Positions 28,490-37,545 of a stretch of 64,000 nt of DNA are shown piece after piece. Both the position numbers and the translations under genes were made by a program. The notes beneath the pieces are model-generated. The model was given only the letters and a program-made list of their open reading frames with translations, was not told the DNA's origin and searched no databases. How positions within the stretch are numbered: the stretch's first letter is position 1; each line of letters starts with the position of its first letter. Source of the DNA: Candidatus Defluviibacillus avedoerensis (GTDB lineage Bacteria; Pseudomonadota; Gammaproteobacteria; Burkholderiales; Burkholderiaceae_C); NCBI GenBank assembly GCA_016703665.1, contig JADJBS010000012.1, positions 81,352 through 145,351 of the forward strand, read 5' to 3'.

Positions 28490-28538
28490 GGCCTTGCCTT
28501 TGAGCGAGTTTGACTTGGAAGTCCGATAATGTCATTCA

Positions 28539-29219
28539 ATGACAGAACTCTTATTATTGCGCCACGGCGAGACAGAATGGAATCGTGCCCTGCGGTTTCA
28601 GGGGCAGGTGGACATTCCCTTGAACGAGGTAGGGCATGCGCAGGCCAGGCGCTTGGCCAAGCGGCTTGAATCTGCCGGTCTGGATGCATTGGTTTGCAGT
28701 GATCTACAACGAGCCAGGCAAACTGCCCAACCTTTGGCTGATGCTTTGGGCATGACCTGCTTGGCTTTACCAAGCCTGCGGGAGCAGAACTTTGGTCAGG
28801 TGGATGGCATGAAGATTGAAGACATTCAACGCCAGTTTCCCAAAGAATGGGCGCAATGGGTGTTATTTGATGCGGACTATGCCCTGCCCGGTGCTGAAAG
28901 TGCGCGCGTTTTTCATTTGCGCGTGACGAGTGCGCTGGCAACTGTTGTTGCCGGTCCTGCGCGCAAAGTGGCGGTGGTCACTCACGGCGGGGTGCTGGAC
29001 ATGATCTACCGTACTGCCAGAGGTCTTTCACTGTCAGGTCCGCGCGAATGCCTGATTCCCAACGCCGCTGTGAACCGTATCCGTGCCCATCTGGATGGCG
29101 GCCAGTTGGTTTTGTCAATTGAGGAATGGGCGGATGTTGAGCACCTGGCCGATATGCCAGCTCAACCAGTCTATGACCAAGCACGGCTGGCCAAAGAATT
29201 CAGCCCCAAGTCGGTGTAA
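28539..29219 (+). CDS. Histidine phosphatase family protein (phosphoglycerate mutase-like)
   Basis: 226 aa. The phosphoacceptor motif LLLRHGETEWN at the N-terminus and a second His in VVTHGGVLDMI identify the branch 1 histidine phosphatase superfamily. The acid/base region SDLQRARQTAQPLA is present. Such proteins act as broad-specificity phosphatases or as alpha-ribazole phosphatase-like enzymes; I cannot choose between these. The 3' end overlaps the TPR gene on the opposite strand (29171-29219). Confidence 0.85.
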   Translation: MTELLLLRHGETEWNRALRFQGQVDIPLNEVGHAQARRLAKRLESAGLDALVCSDLQRARQTAQPLADALGMTCLALPSLREQNFGQVDGMKIEDIQRQFPKEWAQWVLFDADYALPGAESARVFHLRVTSALATVVAGPARKVAVVTHGGVLDMIYRTARGLSLSGPRECLIPNAAVNRIRAHLDGGQLVLSIEEWADVEHLADMPAQPVYDQARLAKEFSPKSV

Positions 29220-30526
29220 AGCCTGGACGCTTGGTGCTTAAGGCGCAGAGATTCAGGTTGCTGCAGGCACCGCTGCTGCACCAAGTGCTGGGCGCCTGCC
29301 AGCTTGCCGTTGCGCACCAAAGCGTCCAGGTAAAAAAGTTCAAATAAGTCTCTTTGGGCATGGCTGCCGCCGACTTCGGCTAATCGCGGCAGGGCCATGC
29401 CCAGCTGATCAGCCGCCCTCGCAAAGTTGCCCTGTGCGTGGGCCATGAGGCCTCGGCATGCGGGTAGGCATACGCGCTGCCAGACCTGCTGCCACACATC
29501 GTTGGATTGCATGGTTGAATCACTATAATGCTCTATATTTTGTAGCAATTCATCGGCTTCTGGTCTGCCGCATCGTGCCAATCCATAAAGGTATTGCATG
29601 TCCAGAAAGGGCAGGAACTGATCTTTGGTCCGGGTCTGCAGGTAGGGCAGCAGTTCATCCCAGCGTTTGCCCACATCGACACCCGCAAGTTCAAGCCTTG
29701 CAAGCAGTGACACTGCGCCAATCTGATCTTGCGAATAGGCCTTTTCAACTCCCCAAACTTGATCGTCGTAAAGGCGGAGCACCGCGTCGTGCTGTTCCAG
29801 TTCCAGTGCAAACACAGCCAGATGCCACCAGTTGTGGGTGCACATGAAAGAATTGAGGCCAGTCCATGACGCAGAAGACTCTTGCATGAAGTTCAGGCCT
29901 TCGTGCAGCCGCCCCTGGGTCAGCATCACGTGGGCAATGGCATGCTGCGCCCAGGGCTCTTTGTGTGACAAGGACAAGGCGTGTCGGGCAGATGTCTCTG
30001 CATCGTCGAGGAAATGGCATTGTTCCCAGGCAAAGGCCAGCATGCCATGAAAATACGGTACGTCGGCTGCCACGTTTTCGCAGGCGAGCGCCAGCTTGAG
30101 CATGCCGGGCGCATCGCCTCGGTTAAACAAATGGTATTGCCCCAGCTTCAAGGAGGCTAAGTCACGGGGGCATTCGTGTGCTTGCTCCAGGTGCAGTTGA
30201 ATCGCCAAAGGTAAGTCGCCGTTGACCCACGCCGCGACCGCATGGACAAAGCGCAACTCCTGGGGGGTTGCCTGTATGGGTGAATCCAGTGCCCGCTCGA
30301 TGTAGGGGCGGGCGTTTCGTGGACCGTCTGCCGACTCCGCAAACATGTGTAAAGCGGCGGCGTACGCTTGTGGCAAAGGCGCAGGGTCCACACTGGGCGC
30401 CAACAGCAAGTTTACAGCCCTTGCCTCGCAGGACAGAAATCCCCCCACAAAGTCGTCCACACCACCCAGGCTGGAAGGCGCGCTCAAACTAACTGGGTTG
30501 CCCAGCAGATCATGGCTAAGACTCAT
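29171..30526 (-). CDS. Tetratricopeptide-repeat protein, TTC38-like
   Basis: 451 aa from the ATG at 30526 (MSLSHDLLGNPV). The pattern ...AWAQHAIAHVMLTQGR, NWWHLAVFALELEQHDAVLRLYDDQVWG and RGLMAHAQGNFARAADQL resembles the TTC38 family, which is built from TPR-like helical pairs; no enzyme domain is seen. The function is unknown, and no signal peptide is visible. An AT-rich stretch with a short inverted repeat (29521-29550) interrupts the GC-rich sequence in frame. Its 3' end converges on and overlaps the histidine phosphatase gene by 49 bases. Confidence 0.75.
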   Translation of the reverse strand: MSLSHDLLGNPVSLSAPSSLGGVDDFVGGFLSCEARAVNLLLAPSVDPAPLPQAYAAALHMFAESADGPRNARPYIERALDSPIQATPQELRFVHAVAAWVNGDLPLAIQLHLEQAHECPRDLASLKLGQYHLFNRGDAPGMLKLALACENVAADVPYFHGMLAFAWEQCHFLDDAETSARHALSLSHKEPWAQHAIAHVMLTQGRLHEGLNFMQESSASWTGLNSFMCTHNWWHLAVFALELEQHDAVLRLYDDQVWGVEKAYSQDQIGAVSLLARLELAGVDVGKRWDELLPYLQTRTKDQFLPFLDMQYLYGLARCGRPEADELLQNIEHYSDSTMQSNDVWQQVWQRVCLPACRGLMAHAQGNFARAADQLGMALPRLAEVGGSHAQRDLFELFYLDALVRNGKLAGAQHLVQQRCLQQPESLRLKHQASRLYTDLGLNSLASRAWS

Positions 30527-30545
30527 GCCGGGCAATCGCCAAATA

Positions 30546-32033
30546 TCACGACCAAGACAGAGCCGCGAGGTCGTTGACAAATACGGGCATGTCTTTCCAT
30601 AGACCTTTCACGTTCTTGTTCGAAATCGTGGTCCATAGGGGTTGATAAAGGAACCCATGGACACAATCTTCCGCCAGCAGGCGTTGAACATCACCCAACA
30701 GTTTGGCTCGGTCGGCAGGCTTGAGGGTGTTCTTGCTCTTTGCGTATAGCTCGTTGAACTTCTTGGACTCATAGCCCCAGTAGTAGTCTGGCTTGGCAAA
30801 GTTGCCAAGGTCAAAAGGTTCCACATGGCTGATGATGGTCATGTCATAGTTTTTGTTGGTGTAAACACCAGAAAGCCACTGTGCCCACTCGACATTTTGC
30901 AGTTTGGCCACAATGCCGATCTTGGCAAGCTGGGCCGCTATGATTTCCCCCCCTTGGCGGGCATAAGGCGGTGGTGGGAGGATCAGACTGACTTCCAGCG
31001 GCGTCGTGACGCCAGCCTCCTTAAGCAGTGCTTTGGCCTTCTCTACATTGAAAGCGTTGACCGCCGTGGTATCGACATAGCCGAACGCACCTGGTACGTA
31101 GTGACTGCCGATGGGCGCGCCGTTGCCGTCAAACGAGCCGTCAATCACCGCCTTGCGGTCAATGGCCATGCTGATGGCACGACGCACGCGAACATCGTCA
31201 AATGGTTTTTTCTTGTTGTTGATGGCCAGGATGGTCTTGGCGCGCGAGCCATTCATTTGCACCTGGAACTTGGGGTTGTTCTTGAACTGGTCGATCCCCC
31301 GGCTGGTGACACGGGGGAAAGCGTCCACGTCTCCGGCTAGCAAAGAGGCAATTTGGGCAGCAGGCTCGCTGATGAATTTGTAGGTTACTTTGCGCAGTTT
31401 GACGGCGGAGGCATTGCGGTAACCATCCCACTTGCTCAGGCTGGCAGATGAGCCCTTGCTCCAGGCATCGAGCTTGTAGGGGCCCGTGCCAACCGGCTTG
31501 GTGGCGTTGGTGTCTGCGCTCTTGGGTTCCACGATGATGGCCGTGGCCTGACCCAGCAAGAACAGAAAATCAGGATCTACTTCGTTATTGATCAGCACCA
31601 CGGTGCTGTCGTCCACCACCTGTGTACTCAGGTTGGCAAAGGTGCGTTTGTCCTTGTTGGTGCTTTTTTCGCCACCCGCACGGTCAAATGAAAATTTGAC
31701 GGCGGCCGCGTTGAATGGCTCACCGTTATGAAACTTTATCCCCTTGCGCAGGATGAATGTGTAGGTGCGAAGATCGGGGGAAACTTCCCATTTTTCAGCC
31801 AAAAGTGGCGTAACGGAGCCATCAGAATTGATTTTGGTCAGTGACTCATAGATGCTGTAGTGCGTAACCTCGGCGATGGACGATGCAGCACCCGCAGTCG
31901 GGTCCAGTCCGGTCGGTTCAAGGGTCATGCCCAGAGTGAGGGTGTCTTTTTTGCTTTGGGCAAGTACTGCAAGGGGCATTTGGCCCAAGGTAGCGATCGC
32001 TGCAGAACTGAGGGCGAAGTCACGGCGTTTCAT
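30546..32033 (-). CDS. Peptide/nickel-type ABC transporter substrate-binding protein
   Basis: 495 aa family 5 solute-binding protein. The N-terminus MKRRDFALSSAAIATLGQM is a twin-arginine-like signal (RRDF), so export by Tat is plausible. The mature protein has the SBP_bac_5 pattern LTLGMTLEPTGLDPTAG and FILRKGIKFHNGEPFNAAAVKFSFDR. It should bind oligopeptides, opines or a similar ligand in the periplasm; the ligand cannot be read from sequence. It ends the ABC gene set whose other members follow on the same strand. Confidence 0.87.
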   Translation of the reverse strand: MKRRDFALSSAAIATLGQMPLAVLAQSKKDTLTLGMTLEPTGLDPTAGAASSIAEVTHYSIYESLTKINSDGSVTPLLAEKWEVSPDLRTYTFILRKGIKFHNGEPFNAAAVKFSFDRAGGEKSTNKDKRTFANLSTQVVDDSTVVLINNEVDPDFLFLLGQATAIIVEPKSADTNATKPVGTGPYKLDAWSKGSSASLSKWDGYRNASAVKLRKVTYKFISEPAAQIASLLAGDVDAFPRVTSRGIDQFKNNPKFQVQMNGSRAKTILAINNKKKPFDDVRVRRAISMAIDRKAVIDGSFDGNGAPIGSHYVPGAFGYVDTTAVNAFNVEKAKALLKEAGVTTPLEVSLILPPPPYARQGGEIIAAQLAKIGIVAKLQNVEWAQWLSGVYTNKNYDMTIISHVEPFDLGNFAKPDYYWGYESKKFNELYAKSKNTLKPADRAKLLGDVQRLLAEDCVHGFLYQPLWTTISNKNVKGLWKDMPVFVNDLAALSWS

Positions 32034-32138
32034 AAAACAGGTTCTCCTGAGCCAAAAGCGCCATGGTAGCAAGGCTTTTTGTTCTGCTGCCGCTATTTGT
32101 GCATTTGAATATGCACAGTGTTGCTGGCAAATCGCTGT

Positions 32139-32936
32139 TCAATCAAAGTTGGCATGGGGCACAGCCGTCACCAGCGCCTGGGTGTAAGGGTGTTGAGGGC
32201 GGGTGAACAGTTCAGCCGGGGCACCACGTTCAACGATCTCTCCTTTGTTCATTACGGCCACCTCGTCGCAAACGTGCTGGACTACCGCAAGGTCATGGCT
32301 GATGAGCAGGTAAGTGACGCCAAACTGGTCTTGCAAGTCCATCATCAGATTGAGAACCTGAGCCTGCACAGACACATCCAGGGCACTGACTGGCTCGTCT
32401 GCCACAATAAGTTTGGGGCGTGTGATGAGTGCGCGTGCAATGGCGATACGCTGGCGCTGCCCACCTGAAAATTCATGGGGATATTTGTGTAAATCACTGT
32501 CGCGCAGGCCAACAGCGATCACGCTTTCATGGACCCTATCGGCGCGTTCCGATGCATTGACAGAATGATCGACTGACAGCGGTTCTCCTACGATGCGGGC
32601 GACGTTTTGCCTTGGGTCCAATGAGCCATAGGGGTCTTGAAAGACCATCTGGATGTGGCGCCTTGCCTCTCTTAATTTGATAGCGGACAATTCATGTAGG
32701 GTTTGCCCTAGCAAGGTTACATAGCCTGAGGTTGGTGTTTCCAGGGCCATCACCTGGCGCGCCATGGTGGATTTGCCTGAGCCTGATTCACCCACAATGC
32801 CAAAGCTGTGACCGGCTTGCACGCTAAAGCTGACGCCGCGAAGGGCCTCGACCACTTTGGCAGGGGCAAACAGACTCTCGCGTGGCAAGGTGTAGTGCTT
32901 CACCAGGTCAGTGACTTGCAGCAAGGGCTCGGTCAT
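32139..32936 (-). CDS. ABC transporter ATP-binding protein (OppF/DppF type)
   Basis: 265 aa from the ATG at 32936. Walker A is GESGSGKST, the signature SGGQRQRIAIARAL, Walker B LIVADEPVSALDVS and an H-loop ISHDLAVV. It has no C-terminal C4 domain as short as in OppD, but the length fits DppF. It overlaps the adjacent OppD-like gene by four bases. A GATAGC/AT-rich stretch occurs in frame around 32668-32690. Confidence 0.92.
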   Translation of the reverse strand: MTEPLLQVTDLVKHYTLPRESLFAPAKVVEALRGVSFSVQAGHSFGIVGESGSGKSTMARQVMALETPTSGYVTLLGQTLHELSAIKLREARRHIQMVFQDPYGSLDPRQNVARIVGEPLSVDHSVNASERADRVHESVIAVGLRDSDLHKYPHEFSGGQRQRIAIARALITRPKLIVADEPVSALDVSVQAQVLNLMMDLQDQFGVTYLLISHDLAVVQHVCDEVAVMNKGEIVERGAPAELFTRPQHPYTQALVTAVPHANFD

Positions 32937-33922
32937 ATGGGCTTGATCAGCACGCAGCGTGCACTGTGTGTTGGACTGAGTTGAATGGGAGAGGCCGCCT
33001 CCTTGGCACAACTTTCCAAGGCAACCGAGCAACGCCCTGCAAAGGGGCACCCTGCAGGAAGGCGATGCAGTTCAGGAACCGAACCGGGTATGGCGGGCAA
33101 GCGTTTTCTGACTGATCCCGTGGTCTTCTCAGCCTTGCCTGACAAGAGACTGGGGCGCGACGCGAACAGTCCCTGAGTGTACGGGTGCATGCGCGCCGTG
33201 AACACTTCCCGGGTGCTCCCACTTTCGACGACTGTCCCGCCATACATCACCATCATGCGACCGACGTTCTGCGCAATCATGCCCAGGTCGTGAGAGATCA
33301 GGATCAGGCCCATGCCACGCTCCTTCACGAGATCTCGGATAAGTTGGAGGATCTGTCCGGCCACCGTGACATCAAGCGCAGTCGTGGGTTCATCTGCGAT
33401 CAAAAGGTCCGGTCCACAGGCGAGCGCCATGGCAATGGTGATGCGTTGGCGCTGCCCACCCGAGAACTGATGCGGGTACGCGTCCATTCGCTTGGCTGCG
33501 TCAGGAATGCCGACGCGGTCCAGCAAGCGGAGTGCCTCGGTGCGCGCTGCCGCGCGTGACATGTTTTTGTGAATGCGAAGAGGTTCAGCGACTTGGTTAC
33601 CGACAGTATGCAAAGGGTTCAGCGCTGTCATCGGCTCCTGAAAGATCATGCCGATGCGGTCGCCTCGAACTTCACGCAATTGGGCATCTTTCGCTCCGCA
33701 CAACTCTGTACCGTCCAGTTGGATGCTGCCGCTGGTTCGGGCCGTTTCGGGCAGCAGCCCCATGACAGCCATGGCAGTCATTGACTTGCCGCACCCTGAT
33801 TCACCTACCAGACCTAGCGTTTCACCACGTTCCAACGCAAAGCTGATACCGCGCACGGCGTCGGCCGGGCCTGCTGGTGTTTGGAGGTGAACCCGCAGAT
33901 CAGTGACTTTGAGCAATGCCAT
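32933..33922 (-). CDS. ABC transporter ATP-binding protein (OppD/DppD type)
   Basis: 329 aa. Walker A GESGCGKSMTAMAVMG, the signature SGGQRQRITIAMAL, Walker B LLIADEPTTALDVTVAG and ISHDLGMIAQNV are visible. The C-terminal region holds the oligopeptide-transporter cysteine domain (GCPFAGRCSVALESC), which binds Fe-S or zinc in some members. It forms the cytosolic motor with the OppF-like protein. Confidence 0.93.
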   Translation of the reverse strand: MALLKVTDLRVHLQTPAGPADAVRGISFALERGETLGLVGESGCGKSMTAMAVMGLLPETARTSGSIQLDGTELCGAKDAQLREVRGDRIGMIFQEPMTALNPLHTVGNQVAEPLRIHKNMSRAAARTEALRLLDRVGIPDAAKRMDAYPHQFSGGQRQRITIAMALACGPDLLIADEPTTALDVTVAGQILQLIRDLVKERGMGLILISHDLGMIAQNVGRMMVMYGGTVVESGSTREVFTARMHPYTQGLFASRPSLLSGKAEKTTGSVRKRLPAIPGSVPELHRLPAGCPFAGRCSVALESCAKEAASPIQLSPTHSARCVLIKPI

Positions 33923-33925
33923 GGA

Positions 33926-34765
33926 CTAACGTTTCCTGGCCAGGCGTGGGTCCAGCAAGTCGCGCAGACCGTCACCCAACAGATTCAAGCCAAGCACTGC
34001 AAGTGCAATTGCCATACCAGGGTACACCGCCAGCATAGGAGCCTGAAAGAGCAGGGTTTGTGCCTCGCTGAGCATGCGTCCCCAGGAAGGTTGAGGTGGC
34101 TGCGTACCAAGCCCCAGGTATGAAAGTGCAGCCTCAGCCAGGATGGCCAGCGCAAACTGGATGGTGGCTTGCACGATCAGTACAGACAGGATATTGGGCA
34201 GCACATGCTCTATCGTGATGCGCCACGGCCCTTTGCCGCAGGCCCGGGCTGCCGTGATGAATTCACGCGACCAGGTGGCATTGGCGCTGGCCCGTGTTAC
34301 GCGGGCAAAGGTCGGGATGTTGTGAATACCAATTGCAATGATCGAGTTGACAATGCCTGGCCCAAACACCGCCGTCATCATGATTGCCGACAAGATGGCG
34401 GGGAAAGCAAAGCTGAAATCCGCCAGCCGCATGATGGTCTCTTCGATCCAACCCCTGCGTGCAGATGCCAGGAGGCCCAAAGCTGTACCCACAATGAGGC
34501 CAATGCCCACAGCGATAACCCCAACCACAATGGAGTTGCGCGCCCCGACCAGCAGAAGCGAGGCCACGTCACGTCCGATCGAGTCAGTGCCCAGCCAGTG
34601 TCCATCCCCGGGCCCCTTGAGCTTGTTGGGGACATCAATGTCATACGGCGACCAAGGAGTCCAGACAAAAGAGAGCAAGGCTGCCAGGATCAGCATGCTG
34701 GTCAGCACGGCTCCAACGGTGAAACTACGGTGTTCAAAGGCACGCGTTAGCTGCGTACGGGTCAT
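33926..34765 (-). CDS. ABC transporter permease (DppC/OppC type)
   Basis: 279 aa with several hydrophobic helices and the N-terminal OppC motif SPYDID. The EAA loop region is AALSYLGLGTQPPQPSWGRML. It is the second inner-membrane subunit of the peptide-type transporter. It overlaps the DppB-like gene by four bases and the OppD-like gene follows after three bases, so the set should be co-transcribed. Confidence 0.93.
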   Translation of the reverse strand: MTRTQLTRAFEHRSFTVGAVLTSMLILAALLSFVWTPWSPYDIDVPNKLKGPGDGHWLGTDSIGRDVASLLLVGARNSIVVGVIAVGIGLIVGTALGLLASARRGWIEETIMRLADFSFAFPAILSAIMMTAVFGPGIVNSIIAIGIHNIPTFARVTRASANATWSREFITAARACGKGPWRITIEHVLPNILSVLIVQATIQFALAILAEAALSYLGLGTQPPQPSWGRMLSEAQTLLFQAPMLAVYPGMAIALAVLGLNLLGDGLRDLLDPRLARKR

Positions 34766-35712
34766 ATGTCGCTTGCCTTCACGCGTGGATCAATGACGGC
34801 GTACAACACATCCACCACAAAATTGACGATGACGACCATGGCGGCCAGCAGCATCACGCAATTGCGAACCACAATCAGGTCGCGGTTGGAGATGGACTGA
34901 AAAATCAAGCGCCCCAGCCCTGGCAGGTAAAAAACGTTCTCAACCACGATGGTGCCCGCCAGAAGGTTTGCGAATTGAAGGCCCATGACGGTGATCACTG
35001 GAATCATGGCGTTGCGCAATACATGACCCCAAAGGGTGCCGCGCTGCGACAAACCCTTGGCGCGTGCGGTGCGGACAAAGTCTTCACGCAGCACCTCTAG
35101 TACCGCCGACCGGGTAATGCGGGCCAGAATGGCCGCCTGTACGACTGCCAGCGAAAACGCGGGAAGCAGCAGTGCTTTGAACGCTCCCCAGGGTTCATCG
35201 CTCCAGCCAGGGAAGCCACCCGCAGAAAACCACTGGAGCCAGACAGAAAACACCAGGATCAGCAAAATTGCAAACCAGAAATTGGGAATGGCCACACCAA
35301 TCTGGGCCAAACCCATGACTCCGATATCACCGACCTTGTTGTGATGCGAAGCGGCAAACAGACCTGCACTGACAGCCAATACCGTGGTGATCAGCATTGC
35401 CATCAAGGCCAAAGGTACGGTCAATGCAAGGCGTTCCAGGATCAGTTCAAACACCGGCGAGCTATACGAGTAGCTATCCCCCAAGTTGCCGGTGAGTATG
35501 CCGCTGACCCAGTTCCAGTAACGTACTTGCGGTGGGTGGTTCAGCCCGAGTTTCTCCGCCAAAGCCGTGACAGCCTCTGGAGACGCATCGGCCCCCATCA
35601 GCACTTGCGCAGCATTGCCGGGCAGGATTTCAAGGACCAGAAAGACGACCAAGGACGCACCAAGCAGCGTGGCAATCAGGGTCAGAAAACGTTTGGCAAG
35701 AAACAGGCTCAT
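34762..35712 (-). CDS. ABC transporter permease (DppB/OppB type)
   Basis: 316 aa. The start at 35712 (MSLFLAKRFLTLIATLLGASLVVF) is the usual DppB N-terminus; the frame is open further upstream to 35928, but that lies antisense to the ferredoxin gene. The EAA-loop region is RTARAKGLSQRGTLWGHVLRNAMIPVITVMG. It is the first gene of the operon, which runs DppB-DppC-DppD-DppF-binding protein. Confidence 0.93.
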   Translation of the reverse strand: MSLFLAKRFLTLIATLLGASLVVFLVLEILPGNAAQVLMGADASPEAVTALAEKLGLNHPPQVRYWNWVSGILTGNLGDSYSYSSPVFELILERLALTVPLALMAMLITTVLAVSAGLFAASHHNKVGDIGVMGLAQIGVAIPNFWFAILLILVFSVWLQWFSAGGFPGWSDEPWGAFKALLLPAFSLAVVQAAILARITRSAVLEVLREDFVRTARAKGLSQRGTLWGHVLRNAMIPVITVMGLQFANLLAGTIVVENVFYLPGLGRLIFQSISNRDLIVVRNCVMLLAAMVVIVNFVVDVLYAVIDPRVKASDI

Positions 35713-35733
35713 CTCGGACCGATAATACCGTTC

Positions 35734-35985
35734 ATGGCGCTGATGATTACCGATGAATGCATCAATTGCGACGTTTGCGAGCCCGAGTGCCCGAACGATG
35801 CGATTTATATGGGTAAGGAAATTTACGAAATTGACCCATCCAAGTGCACGGAATGCGTGGGGCATCATGACGAGCCGCAGTGCGTGCAGATCTGCCCCGT
35901 GGCCTGCATCCCTGTGAATCCGGCACATGTGGAAAGCCGTGAAACGCTTTGGATGAAATTTCAGCGTATGACGGTGTCAAGCTAA
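35734..35985 (+). CDS. 2[4Fe-4S] ferredoxin, YfhL-like
   Basis: 83 aa small soluble electron carrier. The first cluster motif is CINCDVCEPECP and the second CTECVGHHDEPQCVQICPVAC, with the second having the long spacer of the YfhL/Allochromatium-type ferredoxins. Start ATG at 35734 gives MALMITDECINC. It is divergent from the DppB gene with 21 bases between the starts. Confidence 0.9.
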   Translation: MALMITDECINCDVCEPECPNDAIYMGKEIYEIDPSKCTECVGHHDEPQCVQICPVACIPVNPAHVESRETLWMKFQRMTVSS

Positions 35986-36068
35986 GGTCTGTGCAATTGC
36001 ACCGCAATGCTGACAGACCGCGTCAGGTCTTGCTCGTTGCAGGCGTGCCAATTTGACGCACAGCATGG

Positions 36069-36725
36069 CTACATTGAGATTCGTTTTCCGCCTGGCTCGT
36101 TTAGTACCAAAGACGGGTTCTCCGGAGTAGTTCTTGGCGGTTTTGGGCGAACGGGCTTGTGTGTATGGATCAACACCGTGGCCTTCTCCATGTCGCCTGC
36201 CAATAAAAGTGGTAAAGCTTTGGTGGCACGGGTCAAGGCCTCGTCAATGCTGTCACGGTGTTCTTTTGATGGTTTCTTAAGAACCCAGCTCACCACTTCT
36301 TCTCTGGAGCCAGGATGGCCGATACCTATGCGCAAACGCCAATAGTCGGCGCTGCCCAGTTGGGAGTGGATGTCGCGCAAACCGTTGTGACCTGCGTGGC
36401 TCCCCCCGAACTTGAGTTTGGCTTGGCCAGGCAGCACATCCAGTTCGTCGTGAGCGACCAGGATCTCCTGAGGCTGAATCTTGAAAAAACGCGCCAGTGC
36501 TGCGACAGACTGACCCGAGCGGTTCATGAATGTCTGCGGCTGTAATAACCAACGTGGCTGTCCGTCGACTGTGCAGCGCGCAGCAAAGCCAAAGTACGAT
36601 TTCTCTGGCACCAAGTTGGTCTTCAGTTCCCGGGCCAGTTCGTCAACCCACCAAAAACCGGCGTTATGGCGGGTACCTTCGTATTCTGGGCCTGGATTTC
36701 CCAAGCCGACAAAAAGTTTGATCAT
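36069..36725 (-). CDS. pth: Peptidyl-tRNA hydrolase
   Basis: 218 aa, slightly long owing to a C-terminal Pro/Lys-rich tail. The catalytic His20 is in YEGTRHNAGF, and the LGNPGPEY N-terminus, FMNRSGQSV and the VAHDELDV motif are present. It recycles peptidyl-tRNA dropped from ribosomes. The gene lies just downstream of rplY, separated from it by a terminator, as is common in proteobacteria. Confidence 0.95.
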   Translation of the reverse strand: MIKLFVGLGNPGPEYEGTRHNAGFWWVDELARELKTNLVPEKSYFGFAARCTVDGQPRWLLQPQTFMNRSGQSVAALARFFKIQPQEILVAHDELDVLPGQAKLKFGGSHAGHNGLRDIHSQLGSADYWRLRIGIGHPGSREEVVSWVLKKPSKEHRDSIDEALTRATKALPLLLAGDMEKATVLIHTHKPVRPKPPRTTPENPSLVLNEPGGKRISM

Positions 36726-36735
36726 GGATGAAATG

Positions 36736-36762
36736 CAAAACGGCCCACCGAGGTGGGCCGTT
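36736..36762 (-). terminator. Rho-independent terminator between rplY and pth
   Basis: On the minus strand, AACGGCCCACC, a short TC loop, then GGTGGGCCGTT is followed by TTGCATTT. It is GC-rich and strong, 52 bases after the rplY stop, and may act as an attenuator of pth expression. Confidence 0.65.
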
Positions 36763-36814
36763 GACTGTAGCTGCTGAAGATATCTTCAGGCAACTAAAGA
36801 CGTGAGGTTAAGAA

Positions 36815-37450
36815 TTACTTCTTGCCTTTGGGTGCGGCCTTGCCACCTTTGGCAGGTGCAGCTGCAGCAGCTGCAGGATCGGGTACCTCTTCAGCTTGCG
36901 CCACGACAGACACCAACACAGGGTTCTTCTTGCCACGGGTCACGGCAGTTACGCCCTTGGGGAGGGTGATGTCGTCCAAGTGCAGGGAGGCACCTTTCTT
37001 CAGACCACTCAGGTCCACTGCAATGAATTCAGGCAGATCAGCAGGCAGACAGTTGATCACCAGCTCGTTCACGACGTGCGTGATCAGGCAGTTCTCCAGC
37101 TTGAAAGCAGAAGAAGTTTCTTCACCGCTGTAATGTAATGGAACCTTCATGGTGAGCTTGGTGTTGGCATCCACACGCAGGAAGTCCACATGAACAATCA
37201 TGGGCTTGAAAGGGTGGGGCTGCACGTCACGCAGCAAAACTTTGCTTTCCTTGCCATTGATTTCCATGTCGAGCACAGACGCGTGGAAGGCTTCCTTCTT
37301 CAGGGCGTGCCACAAGGCATTGTGGTCAAGCTCAATCAGCTGGGGCTCACCACCCACACCGTAAACGATACCAGGCGTGCGGCCCGTGTTACGCAGACGG
37401 CGGCTCGCACCCGTGCCCTGCTTTGTGCGCTCAAAAGCGACGAATTTCAT
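36815..37450 (-). CDS. rplY: 50S ribosomal protein L25, Ctc-type
   Basis: 211 aa. N-terminal L25 domain (MKFVAFERTKQGTGASRRLRNTGRTPGIVYG) that binds 5S rRNA, followed by the TL5/Ctc C-terminal beta domain (about 100-185) and a basic Ala/Gly/Lys-rich tail. The longer Ctc form is normal for Betaproteobacteria. Start at 37450 (MKF); an ATG six bases upstream is possible. It lies between prs and pth, in the usual order. Confidence 0.95.
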   Translation of the reverse strand: MKFVAFERTKQGTGASRRLRNTGRTPGIVYGVGGEPQLIELDHNALWHALKKEAFHASVLDMEINGKESKVLLRDVQPHPFKPMIVHVDFLRVDANTKLTMKVPLHYSGEETSSAFKLENCLITHVVNELVINCLPADLPEFIAVDLSGLKKGASLHLDDITLPKGVTAVTRGKKNPVLVSVVAQAEEVPDPAAAAAAPAKGGKAAPKGKK

Positions 37451-37498
37451 AGTCATACTCCAGTCTGAAAGCTACCGCGACCAGTATGCTTTCGGTTG

Positions 37499-37528
37499 CA
37501 AAAAAAGCCCGACACCGGTGCCGGACTT
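37499..37528 (-). terminator. Rho-independent terminator after prs
   Basis: On the minus strand: CCGGCAC, a CG loop, GTGTCGG, then GCTTTTTTTG. The stem of seven pairs (with one G:T) is close to the prs stop at 37546 and upstream of rplY. Confidence 0.65.
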
Positions 37529-37545
37529 CACACTAAATCCTCGGC

